A stretch of 64,000 bases of DNA from Kushneria marisflavi (GCF_002157205.1 NZ_CP021358.1:1984001-2048000), one strand, 5' to 3'; positions 53,095-62,536 are shown, counted from the stretch's first letter. Notes: generated from the letters alone by a model not told the origin. A program made the numbers and translations.

Positions 53095-55199
53095 GTGCCG
53101 CCCCCTCGCACGCCCCGGCCAGCGGCGCGACGGATCTTAACACGCTCAAGGGCGTGGGGCCGGCCATGCGCGAACGCCTCGAGCGGCTCAATCTGCAGGT
53201 GGCCGAGGATCTGCTCTTTCATTTGCCGCTGCGCTATCAGGACCGCACCCGGGTCACCCCGATTGCGGCTCTCAAGGCCGGCAGCGAGGCGGTAGTGGAA
53301 GGCGAGGTCACCGCCTCTGACGTCATTCAGGGTCGCAAGCGCAGTCTGCTGGTCCGCCTGCGCGACGGTTCCGGCATCCTGTCGCTGCGCTTTTTTCATT
53401 TCTCTCAGGCGCAGGTGGGGCAGTTTGCCCGCGGCACCAGAATTCGCCTGTTTGGCGAGGCGCGCTCCGGCAGTACCGGCCTTGAGATGTATCACCCCGA
53501 ATACCGGCTTTTAAAGGATGCCACCGGCGAGGAGGTCGAAGAGACCCTCACGCCGATCTACCCAACCACGGAAGGCCTCGCCCAGCCGCGTCTGCGCGCC
53601 CTGATCCGTCAGGCCTTTGAACATCTTGACCAGGGCAGTCTCACCCTCGAAGAACTGATTCCCGACGCCATTCGGACTCGCTTTCGTCTGCCGGCCCTGC
53701 GCGAATCGCTGGACTATCTGCACTTTCCGCCGCCGGATGCGCCGCTGGAGACCCTGGCAGACGGCCAACACCCTACCCAGCGGCGGCTGGCACTGGAGGA
53801 GCTGCTCGCGCATCAGTTGAGCCTGTATCGCATTCGTCTGCGCATTCAGGACGACGCCGCGCCGGCGCTGCCTGCCAGCAGCGGGCTGGCGACCCGATTT
53901 CTGACCCAGCTGCCGTTTTCGCTGACTGGCGCCCAGCGCCGGGTCCTGAGCGAGATCAGCGCCGATATCAGCCAGACCACCCCCATGCTGCGACTGGTGC
54001 AGGGCGACGTTGGCTCCGGCAAGACGGTAGTGGCCGCCATGGCCATGCTTCAGGCCGTCAGCGGCGGCCACCAGGCCGCGCTCATGGCGCCGACCGAACT
54101 ACTGGCCGAGCAGCACTACAAAAGCCTCAAGCGCTGGTTCGAGCCGCTGGGCATCGAGGTGGCCTGGCTCTCCGGCAAGCTCAAGGGCAAGGCCCGGCTC
54201 GAGGCCAAGGCGATGATCAGCGAAGGGCGCGCCCGGGTCGTGGCCGGCACCCACGCGCTCTTTCAGGAAGACGTGCACTTTCACCGGCTGGGCCTGGCCG
54301 TGATCGACGAGCAGCACCGCTTTGGCGTTCACCAGCGCCTCGCCCTGCGCCAGAAAGGCGAATCCAGCGGCACCACACCGCACCAGCTGATCATGACCGC
54401 CACGCCCATTCCTCGGACGCTGGCCATGAGTGCCTACGCCGATCTGGATGTCTCGGTGATTGATGAGCTGCCGCCCGGACGCACGCCGGTCAGGACCGTG
54501 GCGGTCTCCGATGAGCGACGGGGTGAGGTGACCGAGCGCATTCGCAACGCCTGTCTCGAAGGACGTCAGGCCTACTGGGTCTGTACCCTGATCGAGGAGT
54601 CCGAAGCGCTGACCTGTCAGGCCGCCGAGGTCACTCGCGACACCCTGACCGAAGCACTGCCGGAATTTCAGGTAGGACTGGTGCACGGTCGCATGAAAGC
54701 CCAGGAAAAGGCCGAGGTGATGAACGCCTTTCGCGACGGCGAACTGGACCTGCTGGTCGCGACCACGGTCATTGAGGTCGGCGTGGATGTGCCCAACGCC
54801 AGTCTGATGATCATCGAAAACCCCGAGCGCCTGGGTCTGGCCCAGCTCCACCAGCTTCGGGGCCGGGTCGGGCGCGGGAAGGTCGAGAGCTTCTGCGTGC
54901 TGCTCTACCATCCGCCGCTGTCGGACACCTCCCGCGAGCGTCTGGCCGTGCTGCGTGAATCCAATGACGGCTTTCGCATTGCCGAGCGCGATCTGGAGCA
55001 GCGCGGCCCCGGTGAAGTGCTCGGCACCCGTCAGACAGGACTGGTCGGCATGAAGATTGCCGATCTCACCCGGGATCGTGACCTGCTCGACCCGGTCCGC
55101 CAGCTGACCCGTGCCATGCTCGACCAGGCGCCCGAGTCGATCGAGCCGCTGATTCGCCGCTGGCTGGGCGATGCCGCCGGTCAATACGGTCAGGTGTAG
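53091..55199 (+). CDS. recG: ATP-dependent DNA helicase RecG
   Basis: A 702-residue helicase that rewinds and reverses stalled forks. The N-terminal wedge/OB domain (about 1-250) has LKGVGPAMRERLERL; the helicase core has Walker A GDVGSGKTVVAAMAML, DEQH in VIDEQHRFGVHQR, and QLHQLRGRVGRGKV. A longer frame from 52797 runs over oxyR and was not used; the ATG at 53091 overlaps the oxyR stop. oxyR–recG is a conserved pair in related genera. Confidence 0.95.
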   Translation: MSAAPSHAPASGATDLNTLKGVGPAMRERLERLNLQVAEDLLFHLPLRYQDRTRVTPIAALKAGSEAVVEGEVTASDVIQGRKRSLLVRLRDGSGILSLRFFHFSQAQVGQFARGTRIRLFGEARSGSTGLEMYHPEYRLLKDATGEEVEETLTPIYPTTEGLAQPRLRALIRQAFEHLDQGSLTLEELIPDAIRTRFRLPALRESLDYLHFPPPDAPLETLADGQHPTQRRLALEELLAHQLSLYRIRLRIQDDAAPALPASSGLATRFLTQLPFSLTGAQRRVLSEISADISQTTPMLRLVQGDVGSGKTVVAAMAMLQAVSGGHQAALMAPTELLAEQHYKSLKRWFEPLGIEVAWLSGKLKGKARLEAKAMISEGRARVVAGTHALFQEDVHFHRLGLAVIDEQHRFGVHQRLALRQKGESSGTTPHQLIMTATPIPRTLAMSAYADLDVSVIDELPPGRTPVRTVAVSDERRGEVTERIRNACLEGRQAYWVCTLIEESEALTCQAAEVTRDTLTEALPEFQVGLVHGRMKAQEKAEVMNAFRDGELDLLVATTVIEVGVDVPNASLMIIENPERLGLAQLHQLRGRVGRGKVESFCVLLYHPPLSDTSRERLAVLRESNDGFRIAERDLEQRGPGEVLGTRQTGLVGMKIADLTRDRDLLDPVRQLTRAMLDQAPESIEPLIRRWLGDAAGQYGQV

Positions 55200-55268
55200 G
55201 CTACACTGAGCGCATCTCCGGGCAGCCCTGATACTTCCTTCAACGCCCGGTATGCGAGCTTATCGCCC

Positions 55269-56114
55269 ATGACCTCGACCTTTCTGCGTGACGCCATGAT
55301 CGAGCGCCTGGGGCAGGCGCGCACCGATCAAAACCCCGGCCCCTTTCCCCGCGACGGTCTGGTCAGAAACCTGCACGGCGACTTCACGCCGATGATGTGT
55401 GGCGGCATCAGCGCGCTGCTTTTGCAGATGCTGCATCCGCTGGCGCTGGCCGGTATCTGGGATCATTCGCGCTTTCGCGAGGACATGATCGGACGGCTCA
55501 GGCGCACCAGCGATTTTATCGCCACCACCAGCTTTGGCACGTTCGAGCAGGCCGAAGCCGCCATCGCACGCGTGCGTCGAGTGCATGAATACGTGAAGGG
55601 CCACGCCGCCGACGGCCGACCCTACGCCGCCGATGATCCCGACCTGCTGGTCTGGGTGCACGTGGCGGAGATGAGCCGCTTCATGGCCGGACATTTGCGC
55701 TATCGCAACCCGCACCTGAGCCACGCCCAACAGGATCGCTACTTTTTCGAGACCGCCTGCATTGCCGAGGCGCTGGGCGCCCGTAACGTGCCTGACAGTC
55801 GCGCGGCGGTAGAAGATTATCTTGCACGGACGCGCCGTGAGCTGGTCTGTGACGGGCGCACCCGGGAAGTCATTGAGGTGCTGCTCGATGCGCCGCCGCG
55901 CAATCTCGTGCTACGCCCGGCCGGGGCGCTCTTTATGCAGGCGGGGATTGATCTATTGCCCGACTGGGCCAACGATATGCTATCGCTGCGAATGTCTCGC
56001 CTCAAGCGACAGGCGGTGCGTACCGGCATCAGGAGTGCGATGCCGATGATCAGCAAGGCGGTGCGAAGTGGTGCCTATCGACGCGCGCTGGAGCGGCTAC
56101 AAAAGCAGCCATAA
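55269..56114 (+). CDS. MpaB/DUF2236-family oxygenase-like protein
   Basis: A 281-residue protein of the DUF2236 group, related to the latex-clearing protein Lcp and fungal MpaB. Family features are the early GGISALLLQMLHPLALAGI and the central LVWVHVAEMSRFMAGHLRYR, whose His and Arg lie where the b-type haem would bind. No signal peptide is seen. The substrate is unknown. It lies 69 bases after recG on the same strand. Confidence 0.78.
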   Translation: MTSTFLRDAMIERLGQARTDQNPGPFPRDGLVRNLHGDFTPMMCGGISALLLQMLHPLALAGIWDHSRFREDMIGRLRRTSDFIATTSFGTFEQAEAAIARVRRVHEYVKGHAADGRPYAADDPDLLVWVHVAEMSRFMAGHLRYRNPHLSHAQQDRYFFETACIAEALGARNVPDSRAAVEDYLARTRRELVCDGRTREVIEVLLDAPPRNLVLRPAGALFMQAGIDLLPDWANDMLSLRMSRLKRQAVRTGIRSAMPMISKAVRSGAYRRALERLQKQP

Positions 56115-56144
56115 GTGGTGAAGCAGCCGCAGAAGGTGTCACAA

Positions 56145-56175
56145 GAAAAACGGGGCCGGACTGATGTCCGGCCCC
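56145..56175 (-). terminator. Rho-independent terminator of the apnO operon
   Basis: Arms 56152-56161 and 56166-56175 form a perfect ten-pair GC stem with loop TGAT; on the minus strand a T run follows. It lies 50 bases after the apnO stop. Confidence 0.82.
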
Positions 56176-56224
56176 AAAGGGCAGTCGCCACCGGCGCGGG
56201 TGCCGGTCATGAACTGATCGTGGT

Positions 56225-57097
56225 TCAGGAGGCCTGTGGGTCGCGACGCACCTGGTCGATCTTGAGCATCCGCGCGATGACCTTGTCGAGCTCCTCCTGC
56301 TCAAAAATCTTTTTCCAGTCATCCTTCAGGATGTTTTCACGCCCGTAATCGATGGCGATCATGCAGGCATCCGAGAACGGGTTGGTGCTGCGAAACGCCA
56401 CGGCGAGCGCGATCTGAATGTGTCCGTAGAGCATGGCTTCGGCCGCCTCACGAGCCACGCCGGTGCGCTCGACCGTTTCATCGAGGGCTTCCTTCATGAA
56501 GGTGCCGACCATGCAGGCCACGGTTTCCACCAGCGTCGGCTCAAGGTAGGCCAGCTGTGTCACGGTCATCCAGTGCACCTTGTCAACCGGGCCATACATC
56601 TGACAGATCACCGTCTCGAGCGAGGCGCGTTCTGCATCGCTGCCCTGCTCAAAGGCTGCGGCGACCGACTGTACGGCCGCACTGCCGCCGAACGCATCGC
56701 TCCACTCCTCATCGGTGCGACGCTCCAGAAAGACCGACGGGTGGCAGGGATGCGCGACCGCGTAATGAATCTCGTCGCGCTGGTGCAGCAGATTGGCGTA
56801 GGCTGCGGCCGGGTCGAGCGTGAGCACCGTGGCCCCGGCCTTCATGCGCGGGACCAGCGCCTCGGAGACCTTGCCAAGCACGATATCGGGTACGGCCAGA
56901 ATCACCAGATCACACTGCTCGATGACCTGTTCGATATCGCTGACCTCGCGGCCGGCCTCACGCATTTTTTCCTGCGCGGCAGGAGCGTTTTCGCAGTAAT
57001 AGATGTGACTGCTGCTGCCTTCGAGATTGGCCGAGATGCGCATGCCCATCTTGCCGCCGGCACCGACCAGCGCGATGTGCTGATAAACGTTATCCAT
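56225..57097 (-). CDS. apnO: D-apionate oxidoisomerase-like (ApnO)
   Basis: A 290-residue oxidoreductase with an N-terminal Rossmann domain (IALVGAGGKMGMRISANLE) and a C-terminal domain of the phosphogluconate-dehydrogenase type (VCQMYGPVDKVHWMTVTQ to the end). The family includes ApnO, which turns D-apionate into 3-oxo-isoapionate with NAD+. Its neighbours, an OiaC-like TIM-barrel gene, an MFS carrier, lactonase-like genes and an ApsD-like dehydrogenase, are those of characterised apiose loci. The start overlaps the OiaC-like gene by eight bases. Without a search, a different sugar acid cannot be excluded. Confidence 0.72.
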   Translation of the reverse strand: MDNVYQHIALVGAGGKMGMRISANLEGSSSHIYYCENAPAAQEKMREAGREVSDIEQVIEQCDLVILAVPDIVLGKVSEALVPRMKAGATVLTLDPAAAYANLLHQRDEIHYAVAHPCHPSVFLERRTDEEWSDAFGGSAAVQSVAAAFEQGSDAERASLETVICQMYGPVDKVHWMTVTQLAYLEPTLVETVACMVGTFMKEALDETVERTGVAREAAEAMLYGHIQIALAVAFRSTNPFSDACMIAIDYGRENILKDDWKKIFEQEELDKVIARMLKIDQVRRDPQAS

Positions 57098-57890
57098 GAT
57101 GACTCCTTAAAAATGTCATGTTGTGACGGGTCCACTGTGCTTCCAGCGCACAGGTGGTGGCCTCGTCCTGCTGCCAGGGCAGCCAGTGCTCGATGATCTC
57201 GTTGATGCCGCGCGCCTGGGGATTGACGGCCTCGCGCATGGTTTCAAGGGGCAACAGCCCCTCGCCCATTGGGCAGCCGATCAGTTGAAAGCCGACCCAG
57301 CCCGGCGCGCGGGAGAAGGCGAAATCCTTGAGATGAAGATTGACCACTCGACCCGCCGTGCGCGCGATGACGGCCTCCGGCATCTCAAGAGCCGCCACGC
57401 AGTTGCCCGGGTCCAGGCAAACGCCGATATGGTCATCATCGACCGTCTCGATCACCGTCATCAAAGTCTCGATGCTGACCTGCTCGTAGGTCTCCAGCGC
57501 CAGCGTGACCTGTTGCTGTCTGAGTGCCGGCAGGATCTGTTCGAGCCGCTGTATGGCCTGATCAAACGTCGGGCGGTCTTCACCGCTATAGAGCATGCTG
57601 CGAATCAGACGCACGCCCAGCACACGGGCCAGCGTCAGATAGCGCTCGAGATGCTTGGGGGCGATCCCACGGGTGCCCAGCTCCAGCACGATGCCCAGGG
57701 CGTGGGCCCGGTCGCGCAGCGCCGTCAGTCGTGGCTCATCAAAGGTCTCGATCGCGGGGTAATCACAGATCTGAAAGACCTTCCCGCCCAGCTCTGCGGT
57801 CTCTTCCAGCATCGCCTCCAGCGTCATGGGCGTTTCAACCTGCTCTGATCCACGCCAGAAAAAGGCGTAGGTACTCAAACCAATGGCCAT
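57090..57890 (-). CDS. oiaC: Sugar-isomerase-fold TIM-barrel enzyme, 3-oxo-isoapionate decarboxylase-like (OiaC)
   Basis: A 266-residue xylose-isomerase-like TIM barrel. Likely metal ligands are visible in ALETYEQ, CLDPGN, VVNLHLKDFA and NEIIEHWL. OiaC from apiose pathways, which decarboxylates 3-oxo-isoapionate to L-erythrulose, has this fold and size. The gene lies between the MFS and apnO genes, 16 bases after the MFS gene. The OiaC name rests on the cluster context; a different epimerase or isomerase is possible. Confidence 0.66.
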   Translation of the reverse strand: MAIGLSTYAFFWRGSEQVETPMTLEAMLEETAELGGKVFQICDYPAIETFDEPRLTALRDRAHALGIVLELGTRGIAPKHLERYLTLARVLGVRLIRSMLYSGEDRPTFDQAIQRLEQILPALRQQQVTLALETYEQVSIETLMTVIETVDDDHIGVCLDPGNCVAALEMPEAVIARTAGRVVNLHLKDFAFSRAPGWVGFQLIGCPMGEGLLPLETMREAVNPQARGINEIIEHWLPWQQDEATTCALEAQWTRHNMTFLRSHHG

Positions 57891-57906
57891 GGTGTCTCCG
57901 AATGAA

Positions 57907-59262
57907 TCAGTGGGCGTGAGCGCCGGCGTGAGAGGACCGCATGCCCGAATCGGGCCGGCGAACGCGACTGATGGCCAGCATCAAAATGCCCGACAGCAGC
58001 ATGAAACCGCCCACCACGAACATCGGCACGGTGTAGCTGCCGGTCAGGTCATGCAGGGCACCGGTGAGATAGCTCGACGAAAAGCCGGCCATGTTTCCCA
58101 CGGTGTTGATCAGTGCCACGCCCGCCGCGGCTGCGGCGCCATCCAGAAAGCGGGTCGGCAGCGTCCAGAAGTTGGGCAGGGCCGCAAAGATCGAGCAGGC
58201 CGTCACGGTAATCACGGCCACGGTCGCCGCCGGGGAATCCATATAAAGCGCCAGCGGCACGCTGATCGCGCCGGTAAAGGCCGGCAGGGCCACATGCCAG
58301 CTGCGCACACCGCGCCGGGTGGCATCGCGCGACCAGAGATAGAGCACGATCGCGGCCGGCAGATAGGGAATCGCGGTGATCAGCCCCTTTTGCATCAGAT
58401 CAAATCGAGTGCCGAACTGTGCCTCAAAGCCGCCGATGATGGTGGGCAAAAAGAAGGCCAGCGCATAAAGCCCGTAGATGAAGCCGAAATAGATCAACGC
58501 CAGCGTCCAGACCCGACTATTGGTAAAGGCAATTTTCAGACCGTGACGGCCGTGATCACCGCCGCTTTTCTCGCGGGATTCGCGGGCCAGCTCCTCGGTC
58601 AGCCAGCGCTTTTCCTCAACGCTTAGCCAGCGCGCATCGGCCGGGCGGTCCACCAGATAAAACCAGGCCACGATCCCCATGACAATCGCGGGGATGGCCA
58701 CGCCAAAAAACATGAAACGCCAGCCCGCCAGCCCGAAAAAGACACCGTCATGCTGAATCAGCGAGGCCGCCAGCGGCGCCCCGATCACGGTGGTCAGCGG
58801 CTGGGCCAGATAGAAAAGCGCCAGAATGCGGCTGCGATAGCGCGACGGTACCCACAGGCTCAAAAAGAGAATCGCACCGGGGAAGAAGCCGGCTTCGGCC
58901 ACCCCGAGGGCAAAACGCAGGGCATAAAGCCCTTCGGCGCTGTCGACCCAGGTAAAAAGCAGGGCGACCACACCCCAGCTCACCATGATGCGGGCCAGCC
59001 ACTTGCGGGCACCAAAGCGATGCAGGGCCATGTTGCTGGGGACTTCCAGCAGGATATAGCCCAGAAAGAAGATGCCGGAGGCGAAACCGAACTGCGCCGC
59101 GCTCAGGGCCAGGTCACTGTTCATGCCGTTGGGGGCGGCAAACGAGATCGCGGTACGGTCGAGATAGTTGATGAAAAACATGAGCGCCACGAAAGGCACC
59201 AGACGCATGGCAACCTTTCGAATGGCAGACGCCGCCACGGCATCATTGGACGCGTGAGACAT
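57907..59262 (-). CDS. MFS transporter, anion:cation symporter (ACS) family
   Basis: A 451-residue carrier with twelve membrane segments. The N-terminal ALMFFINYLDRTAISFAAP and YILLEVPSNMALHRFGARKWLARI are typical of the GudP/ExuT-type ACS family, which imports sugar acids with protons. It is in the same operon as apnO and the OiaC-like gene, so an apiose-derived acid or apionate is the likely cargo. GTG at 59268 is an alternative start; ATG at 59262 has GGGAG upstream. Confidence 0.85.
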   Translation of the reverse strand: MSHASNDAVAASAIRKVAMRLVPFVALMFFINYLDRTAISFAAPNGMNSDLALSAAQFGFASGIFFLGYILLEVPSNMALHRFGARKWLARIMVSWGVVALLFTWVDSAEGLYALRFALGVAEAGFFPGAILFLSLWVPSRYRSRILALFYLAQPLTTVIGAPLAASLIQHDGVFFGLAGWRFMFFGVAIPAIVMGIVAWFYLVDRPADARWLSVEEKRWLTEELARESREKSGGDHGRHGLKIAFTNSRVWTLALIYFGFIYGLYALAFFLPTIIGGFEAQFGTRFDLMQKGLITAIPYLPAAIVLYLWSRDATRRGVRSWHVALPAFTGAISVPLALYMDSPAATVAVITVTACSIFAALPNFWTLPTRFLDGAAAAAGVALINTVGNMAGFSSSYLTGALHDLTGSYTVPMFVVGGFMLLSGILMLAISRVRRPDSGMRSSHAGAHAH

Positions 59263-59372
59263 GATCACTTCACTCCCGCTGCCGTTTCAACGGCAGTGAA
59301 CCGGTATGAATGGGCAAAAGTCGGTCGGCTTGTCGCAACTGACTTTAATCAGGGCCTGGCCAGGCGAGAGGT

Positions 59373-59393
59373 GATCATCATCTCATCATACCA
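59373..59393 (-). promoter_or_regulatory. Shared apiose-cluster promoter/operator word, MFS side
   Basis: On the minus strand this reads TGGTATGATGAG and on to GATGATC. It matches 17 of 21 positions of the word at 61381-61401 and lies 111 bases before the MFS start. TGGTATGAT also fits an extended -10 box. Confidence 0.55.
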
Positions 59394-59433
59394 CTTGTGC
59401 AATACGACTCAGGTCGCACATGCACGTCGATGC

Positions 59434-60609
59434 CTACTCAAGCAACAGCCGCACAGTCCCGAAGGCCGGCAATGTGATCGGTGAGGAAACCGGCTGTAGA
59501 CGGTCCATCCACTGTACGTCTTCAAGCGGGGTATGCGCGTCCAGCAGGGCCGCACCACGTACCCTGACGCCGTGAAGGGCCAGAGTGACCGGTTCAATCG
59601 AAAGATTGGCCAGCCACAGCTCGTCACGCGCCCCGTCAGGCGCCTGCCAGCCGATTGCGGCCACATGATCAGGCGCCTGCGGCCAGACCAGCAGCGGCCG
59701 GCCCCCGCCGCGGATCAGCCCACGCAGGACATGAAAAATCGGATACGGCGTGTCACCTGCAACGTCAAATGGCGGCCCCAGCGAGGAGAGCGTCAGCGCA
59801 TCGACAGCGCCTTGCGCGGCGCGAGCGACCACCCCGGTTGACCAGGCCGCGCCAAACAGCCCCCGCTGGCGTGGGTCGTTATCGCTGAGCGTGACCCGCG
59901 CCATGCCCTCATTGGCCGTCAACCGCTCGCCATAGGGGTTGGTCCAGGCCCCGATGGCCGTGGTGGTCACTCGATAGGGAACTTCCGGCGCCAGCGCCCG
60001 AGCGCTTTTGAAGAGATGGGGCAGGCTTTCAAGCGTTTCCATCACCGAGCCGTCATCAGCAGCATGCACGATCGGAGAAAGGGCGTGGGTGATGAAATCG
60101 ATGCGCTCCGGGTCGGGCCGGCAGCGGTTGAGTTCAGTGAAGTAAATGGGAAAACCGCCACCCAGCGGTGTTTCAGGCCACAGCTGCCGGGCAAATGCCA
60201 GCACCCGGGCCGGCGAGGCACCATCAGGCCAGTCACCATCGGGCTGGTAGCTCTTGAGATAGGCGCGCGGTGTGACCAGCATTCCGGCAGGCGAGAAATC
60301 GCTGTCATCACACCAACGGGCCAGTCGCGCCAGGTCGTCTTCAAATTGCTCGTTGTCACAGATCACATAAAGCCAGGGCGCGACGTCACAGACAGCACAC
60401 TGCGCCATGACGACCTCCAGCCTTGTGTGACTCTCCGCCACGGCCACATCCAGCACGATGTCGAGATGATGCGGTTGCAGGGCGCTCAGGTAGCGCTCCA
60501 GACGGGAGACATCCAGCACACGATCCAGCCACAGCCCGCAGCCGATGGCAGGCAAACGATGATCGACCAGCAGGACAGGCGTACACGGGTAAACATCAGG
60601 AGACGTCAT
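59434..60609 (-). CDS. Lactonase-like protein, C-terminal part (split ApnL)
   Basis: A 391-residue soluble protein matching the C-terminal two thirds of D-apionolactonase (ApnL), the enzyme that opens apionolactone to apionate. A glycosidase-like TIM barrel (TELNRCRPDPERIDFITHALSP; RVTTTAIGAWTNPYGE) ends in a small beta domain (ELWLANLSIEPVTLAL). The frame is open to 60789, but ATG at 60609 has GAGGAG at good spacing and lies inside the end of the N-terminal gene. The two genes overlap by 14 bases in different frames. A +1 shift would fuse them into about 628 residues, the usual ApnL size as far as I recall. Confidence 0.6.
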   Translation of the reverse strand: MTSPDVYPCTPVLLVDHRLPAIGCGLWLDRVLDVSRLERYLSALQPHHLDIVLDVAVAESHTRLEVVMAQCAVCDVAPWLYVICDNEQFEDDLARLARWCDDSDFSPAGMLVTPRAYLKSYQPDGDWPDGASPARVLAFARQLWPETPLGGGFPIYFTELNRCRPDPERIDFITHALSPIVHAADDGSVMETLESLPHLFKSARALAPEVPYRVTTTAIGAWTNPYGERLTANEGMARVTLSDNDPRQRGLFGAAWSTGVVARAAQGAVDALTLSSLGPPFDVAGDTPYPIFHVLRGLIRGGGRPLLVWPQAPDHVAAIGWQAPDGARDELWLANLSIEPVTLALHGVRVRGAALLDAHTPLEDVQWMDRLQPVSSPITLPAFGTVRLLLE

Positions 60610-61309
60610 GGCCATGCTCCTCAAGCTGCATTGAAAACCCCTGCACGACCGTCTCACCGGCTTCGATGACATAAGGTATGGGCCAGGCCAGCGGGCGGCT
60701 ATAGATCTTGAAGGAGGCGTCCGACCAGTTGCGCTGATCCTCCATCTCGAACACCTCGCCTTCAAATGACAGTCGAACGGTGGGGCCATGTCGCACCGTG
60801 TACTCCAGCCCGCTGATATCGAAAAAGGGCTGGCCGGGGCTGATCAGTTCGGGAAAGCGGGATAACGCCCGTGAGTCATCACCGTGCGTGACCTCTACCG
60901 GGCGGCCGACCACACCCTTGAGAGGCAACAGCACGATCAGCCCACTGCGACAGGTCAGCATCGTTCTGGCCGCGGTCAGGGTCAGCGACACGTCTGCCCC
61001 GCGATCATCAAGGCGCGTTTTAAACCGGCCCGACAGCGCCCCTTCGGCCGCTTTAAATTCATGGATCAGCTCAATGCCTGTCACGTCGACCTCGACACTT
61101 TCGGCCGTGGTCACCAGGGCATGCGTGCCCCACTGATCGTCACGAATAACCGGGCGGATACCACGAACACACTCGATACCGCGATAACAAAGCGTGCGCA
61201 GGGCGCCGTCCTGACGATCAAACGACAGCGCCCCTGTCTCATGGTGCGTGACCGGCGATTCGGTCAGCGTTGTGCCGTAATGTCGTTCTCGCCAGTGGCG
61301 GTCGTTCAT
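60596..61309 (-). CDS. Lactonase-like protein, N-terminal part (split ApnL)
   Basis: A 237-residue soluble protein of beta-sandwich type, matching the N-terminal part of ApnL-type lactonases (ALSFDRQDGALRTLCYRG, EDQRNWSDASFK, RPLAWPIPYVIEAGETV). GGAG lies seven bases before the ATG at 61309. It ends where the second part begins; the two overlap by 14 bases. It opens the minus-strand half of the cluster, divergent from apsD. Confidence 0.6.
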   Translation of the reverse strand: MNDRHWRERHYGTTLTESPVTHHETGALSFDRQDGALRTLCYRGIECVRGIRPVIRDDQWGTHALVTTAESVEVDVTGIELIHEFKAAEGALSGRFKTRLDDRGADVSLTLTAARTMLTCRSGLIVLLPLKGVVGRPVEVTHGDDSRALSRFPELISPGQPFFDISGLEYTVRHGPTVRLSFEGEVFEMEDQRNWSDASFKIYSRPLAWPIPYVIEAGETVVQGFSMQLEEHGHDVS

Positions 61310-61380
61310 GCCCTTGCTCCCGAACAGGATGACTGGCGTCGAGCATATTAGGCAGGGCAGACCGGCTGATATTCGACCAT

Positions 61381-61401
61381 TGGTATAATGACATCATCAT
61401 C
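61381..61401 (+). promoter_or_regulatory. Shared apiose-cluster promoter/operator word, apsD side
   Basis: The site begins TGGTATAATGAC and continues ATCATCATC. TGGTATAAT is an extended -10 box (TGnTATAAT). A 17-of-21 copy precedes the MFS gene. Position in the divergent region suits control of both apsD and apnL by the FadR-type regulator. Confidence 0.6.
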
Positions 61402-61483
61402 ATCAAGGGCCTTAATCGACAGGCGCGTGCCCTATCGGCCGCCGGGAACAGCGCGGGAGAGCCAACATGAAGGGAGAAACAGC

Positions 61484-62506
61484 ATGAAAGGGGCACTGAT
61501 CGGCTGCGGTTTTTTTGCCGAAAATCAGATGAAGGCGTGGCAGTCACTGCCGGAAGTCGAGATCGTGGCGGTCTGCGACCCGGACCCGGCACGGCGCGAG
61601 CACTTTCAGACCCATTTTGGCGTGACGCAGACCTTCGCCGAGGCGCAGGCCCTTTTCGAGCAGTGCCGACCTGATTTTGTCGATATCGCCGCCCCCACGC
61701 CGGCCCATGAATCGCTGGTCAGATTGGCTGCCGATCATGGCGTGGCCATCATCTGCCAGAAACCCTTTGCCGGATCCCCCGATCGGGCGAAGGCGCTGAT
61801 CCAGTACTGTGAACACAGGGGCGTGAGCCTGAGCGTTCACGAGAATTTTCGCTGGCAGTACGCCGTGCGCGAGGTAATCCGGCGAGTACGTGATGATGAA
61901 ATCGGCACGCCCTTTTTTGGACGCATCAGCTATCGCAACGGCTTTGATGTCTATCAAAACCAGCCGTATCTGGCCCGGGCCGAGCGTTTTATCATCGAGG
62001 ATCTGGGCATTCACGTGCTCGATATTGCCCGCGCGCTCCTTGGTGATGTCAGCCGTTTGAGCTGCGAGACGAACCGCATCAATCCCGGCATTCAGGGCGA
62101 GGACGTCGCGACCATGATGCTGCGCCACGACGGCGGCGCCACCTCGATCGTCGACTGCAGCTACGCCACCCATCTCACGCCCGACCCCTTTCCGCAGACG
62201 CTGATCGACATCGACGGCACCCGCGGTTCGCTGCGCCTGACGGCGGACGAAAGGATTTATATTCATACCCGCGACGGCTGCCAGTGCCATAAGGTGACAG
62301 CGCACGGCCCGGACTGGAGCACGCCGCCCTGGACCATTATTCAGGAGAGCGTGGTGGCCTTTCAGGCCCACTGGCTTGAATGCCATCACGCAGGCGTTGA
62401 AGCCGATACCTCAGGCAGGGACAATTACAATACGCTGGCACTGGTAGACGCCGCCTACGAGGCGGCAGCCCATCATACGGTCATGATGCCAAAGCGCTGG
62501 TCATGA
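61484..62506 (+). CDS. apsD: Gfo/Idh/MocA dehydrogenase, D-apiose dehydrogenase-like (ApsD)
   Basis: A 340-residue NAD(P)-dependent dehydrogenase. The nucleotide motif is GALIGCGFFAENQMKAW, the active-site Lys is in IICQKPFAG, and HENFRWQYAVREV and EDLGIHVLDIARALLG match the family. ApsD oxidises D-apiose to D-apionolactone; the lactonase, apnO and oiaC-like genes next door support this. GGGAG precedes the ATG at 61484; the frame is open 32 codons upstream. It is followed by the regulator gene. Confidence 0.75.
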   Translation: MKGALIGCGFFAENQMKAWQSLPEVEIVAVCDPDPARREHFQTHFGVTQTFAEAQALFEQCRPDFVDIAAPTPAHESLVRLAADHGVAIICQKPFAGSPDRAKALIQYCEHRGVSLSVHENFRWQYAVREVIRRVRDDEIGTPFFGRISYRNGFDVYQNQPYLARAERFIIEDLGIHVLDIARALLGDVSRLSCETNRINPGIQGEDVATMMLRHDGGATSIVDCSYATHLTPDPFPQTLIDIDGTRGSLRLTADERIYIHTRDGCQCHKVTAHGPDWSTPPWTIIQESVVAFQAHWLECHHAGVEADTSGRDNYNTLALVDAAYEAAAHHTVMMPKRWS

Positions 62507-62536
62507 CGACGTGTTCGATACAAGGAAATCGCTTTA

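Noticed and set aside
60610..60789. A 60-codon N-terminal extension of the C-terminal lactonase gene
   Set aside because: It overlaps the N-terminal lactonase gene in another frame and is Arg/Ser-rich without similarity; the ATG at 60609 has a good ribosome-binding site.
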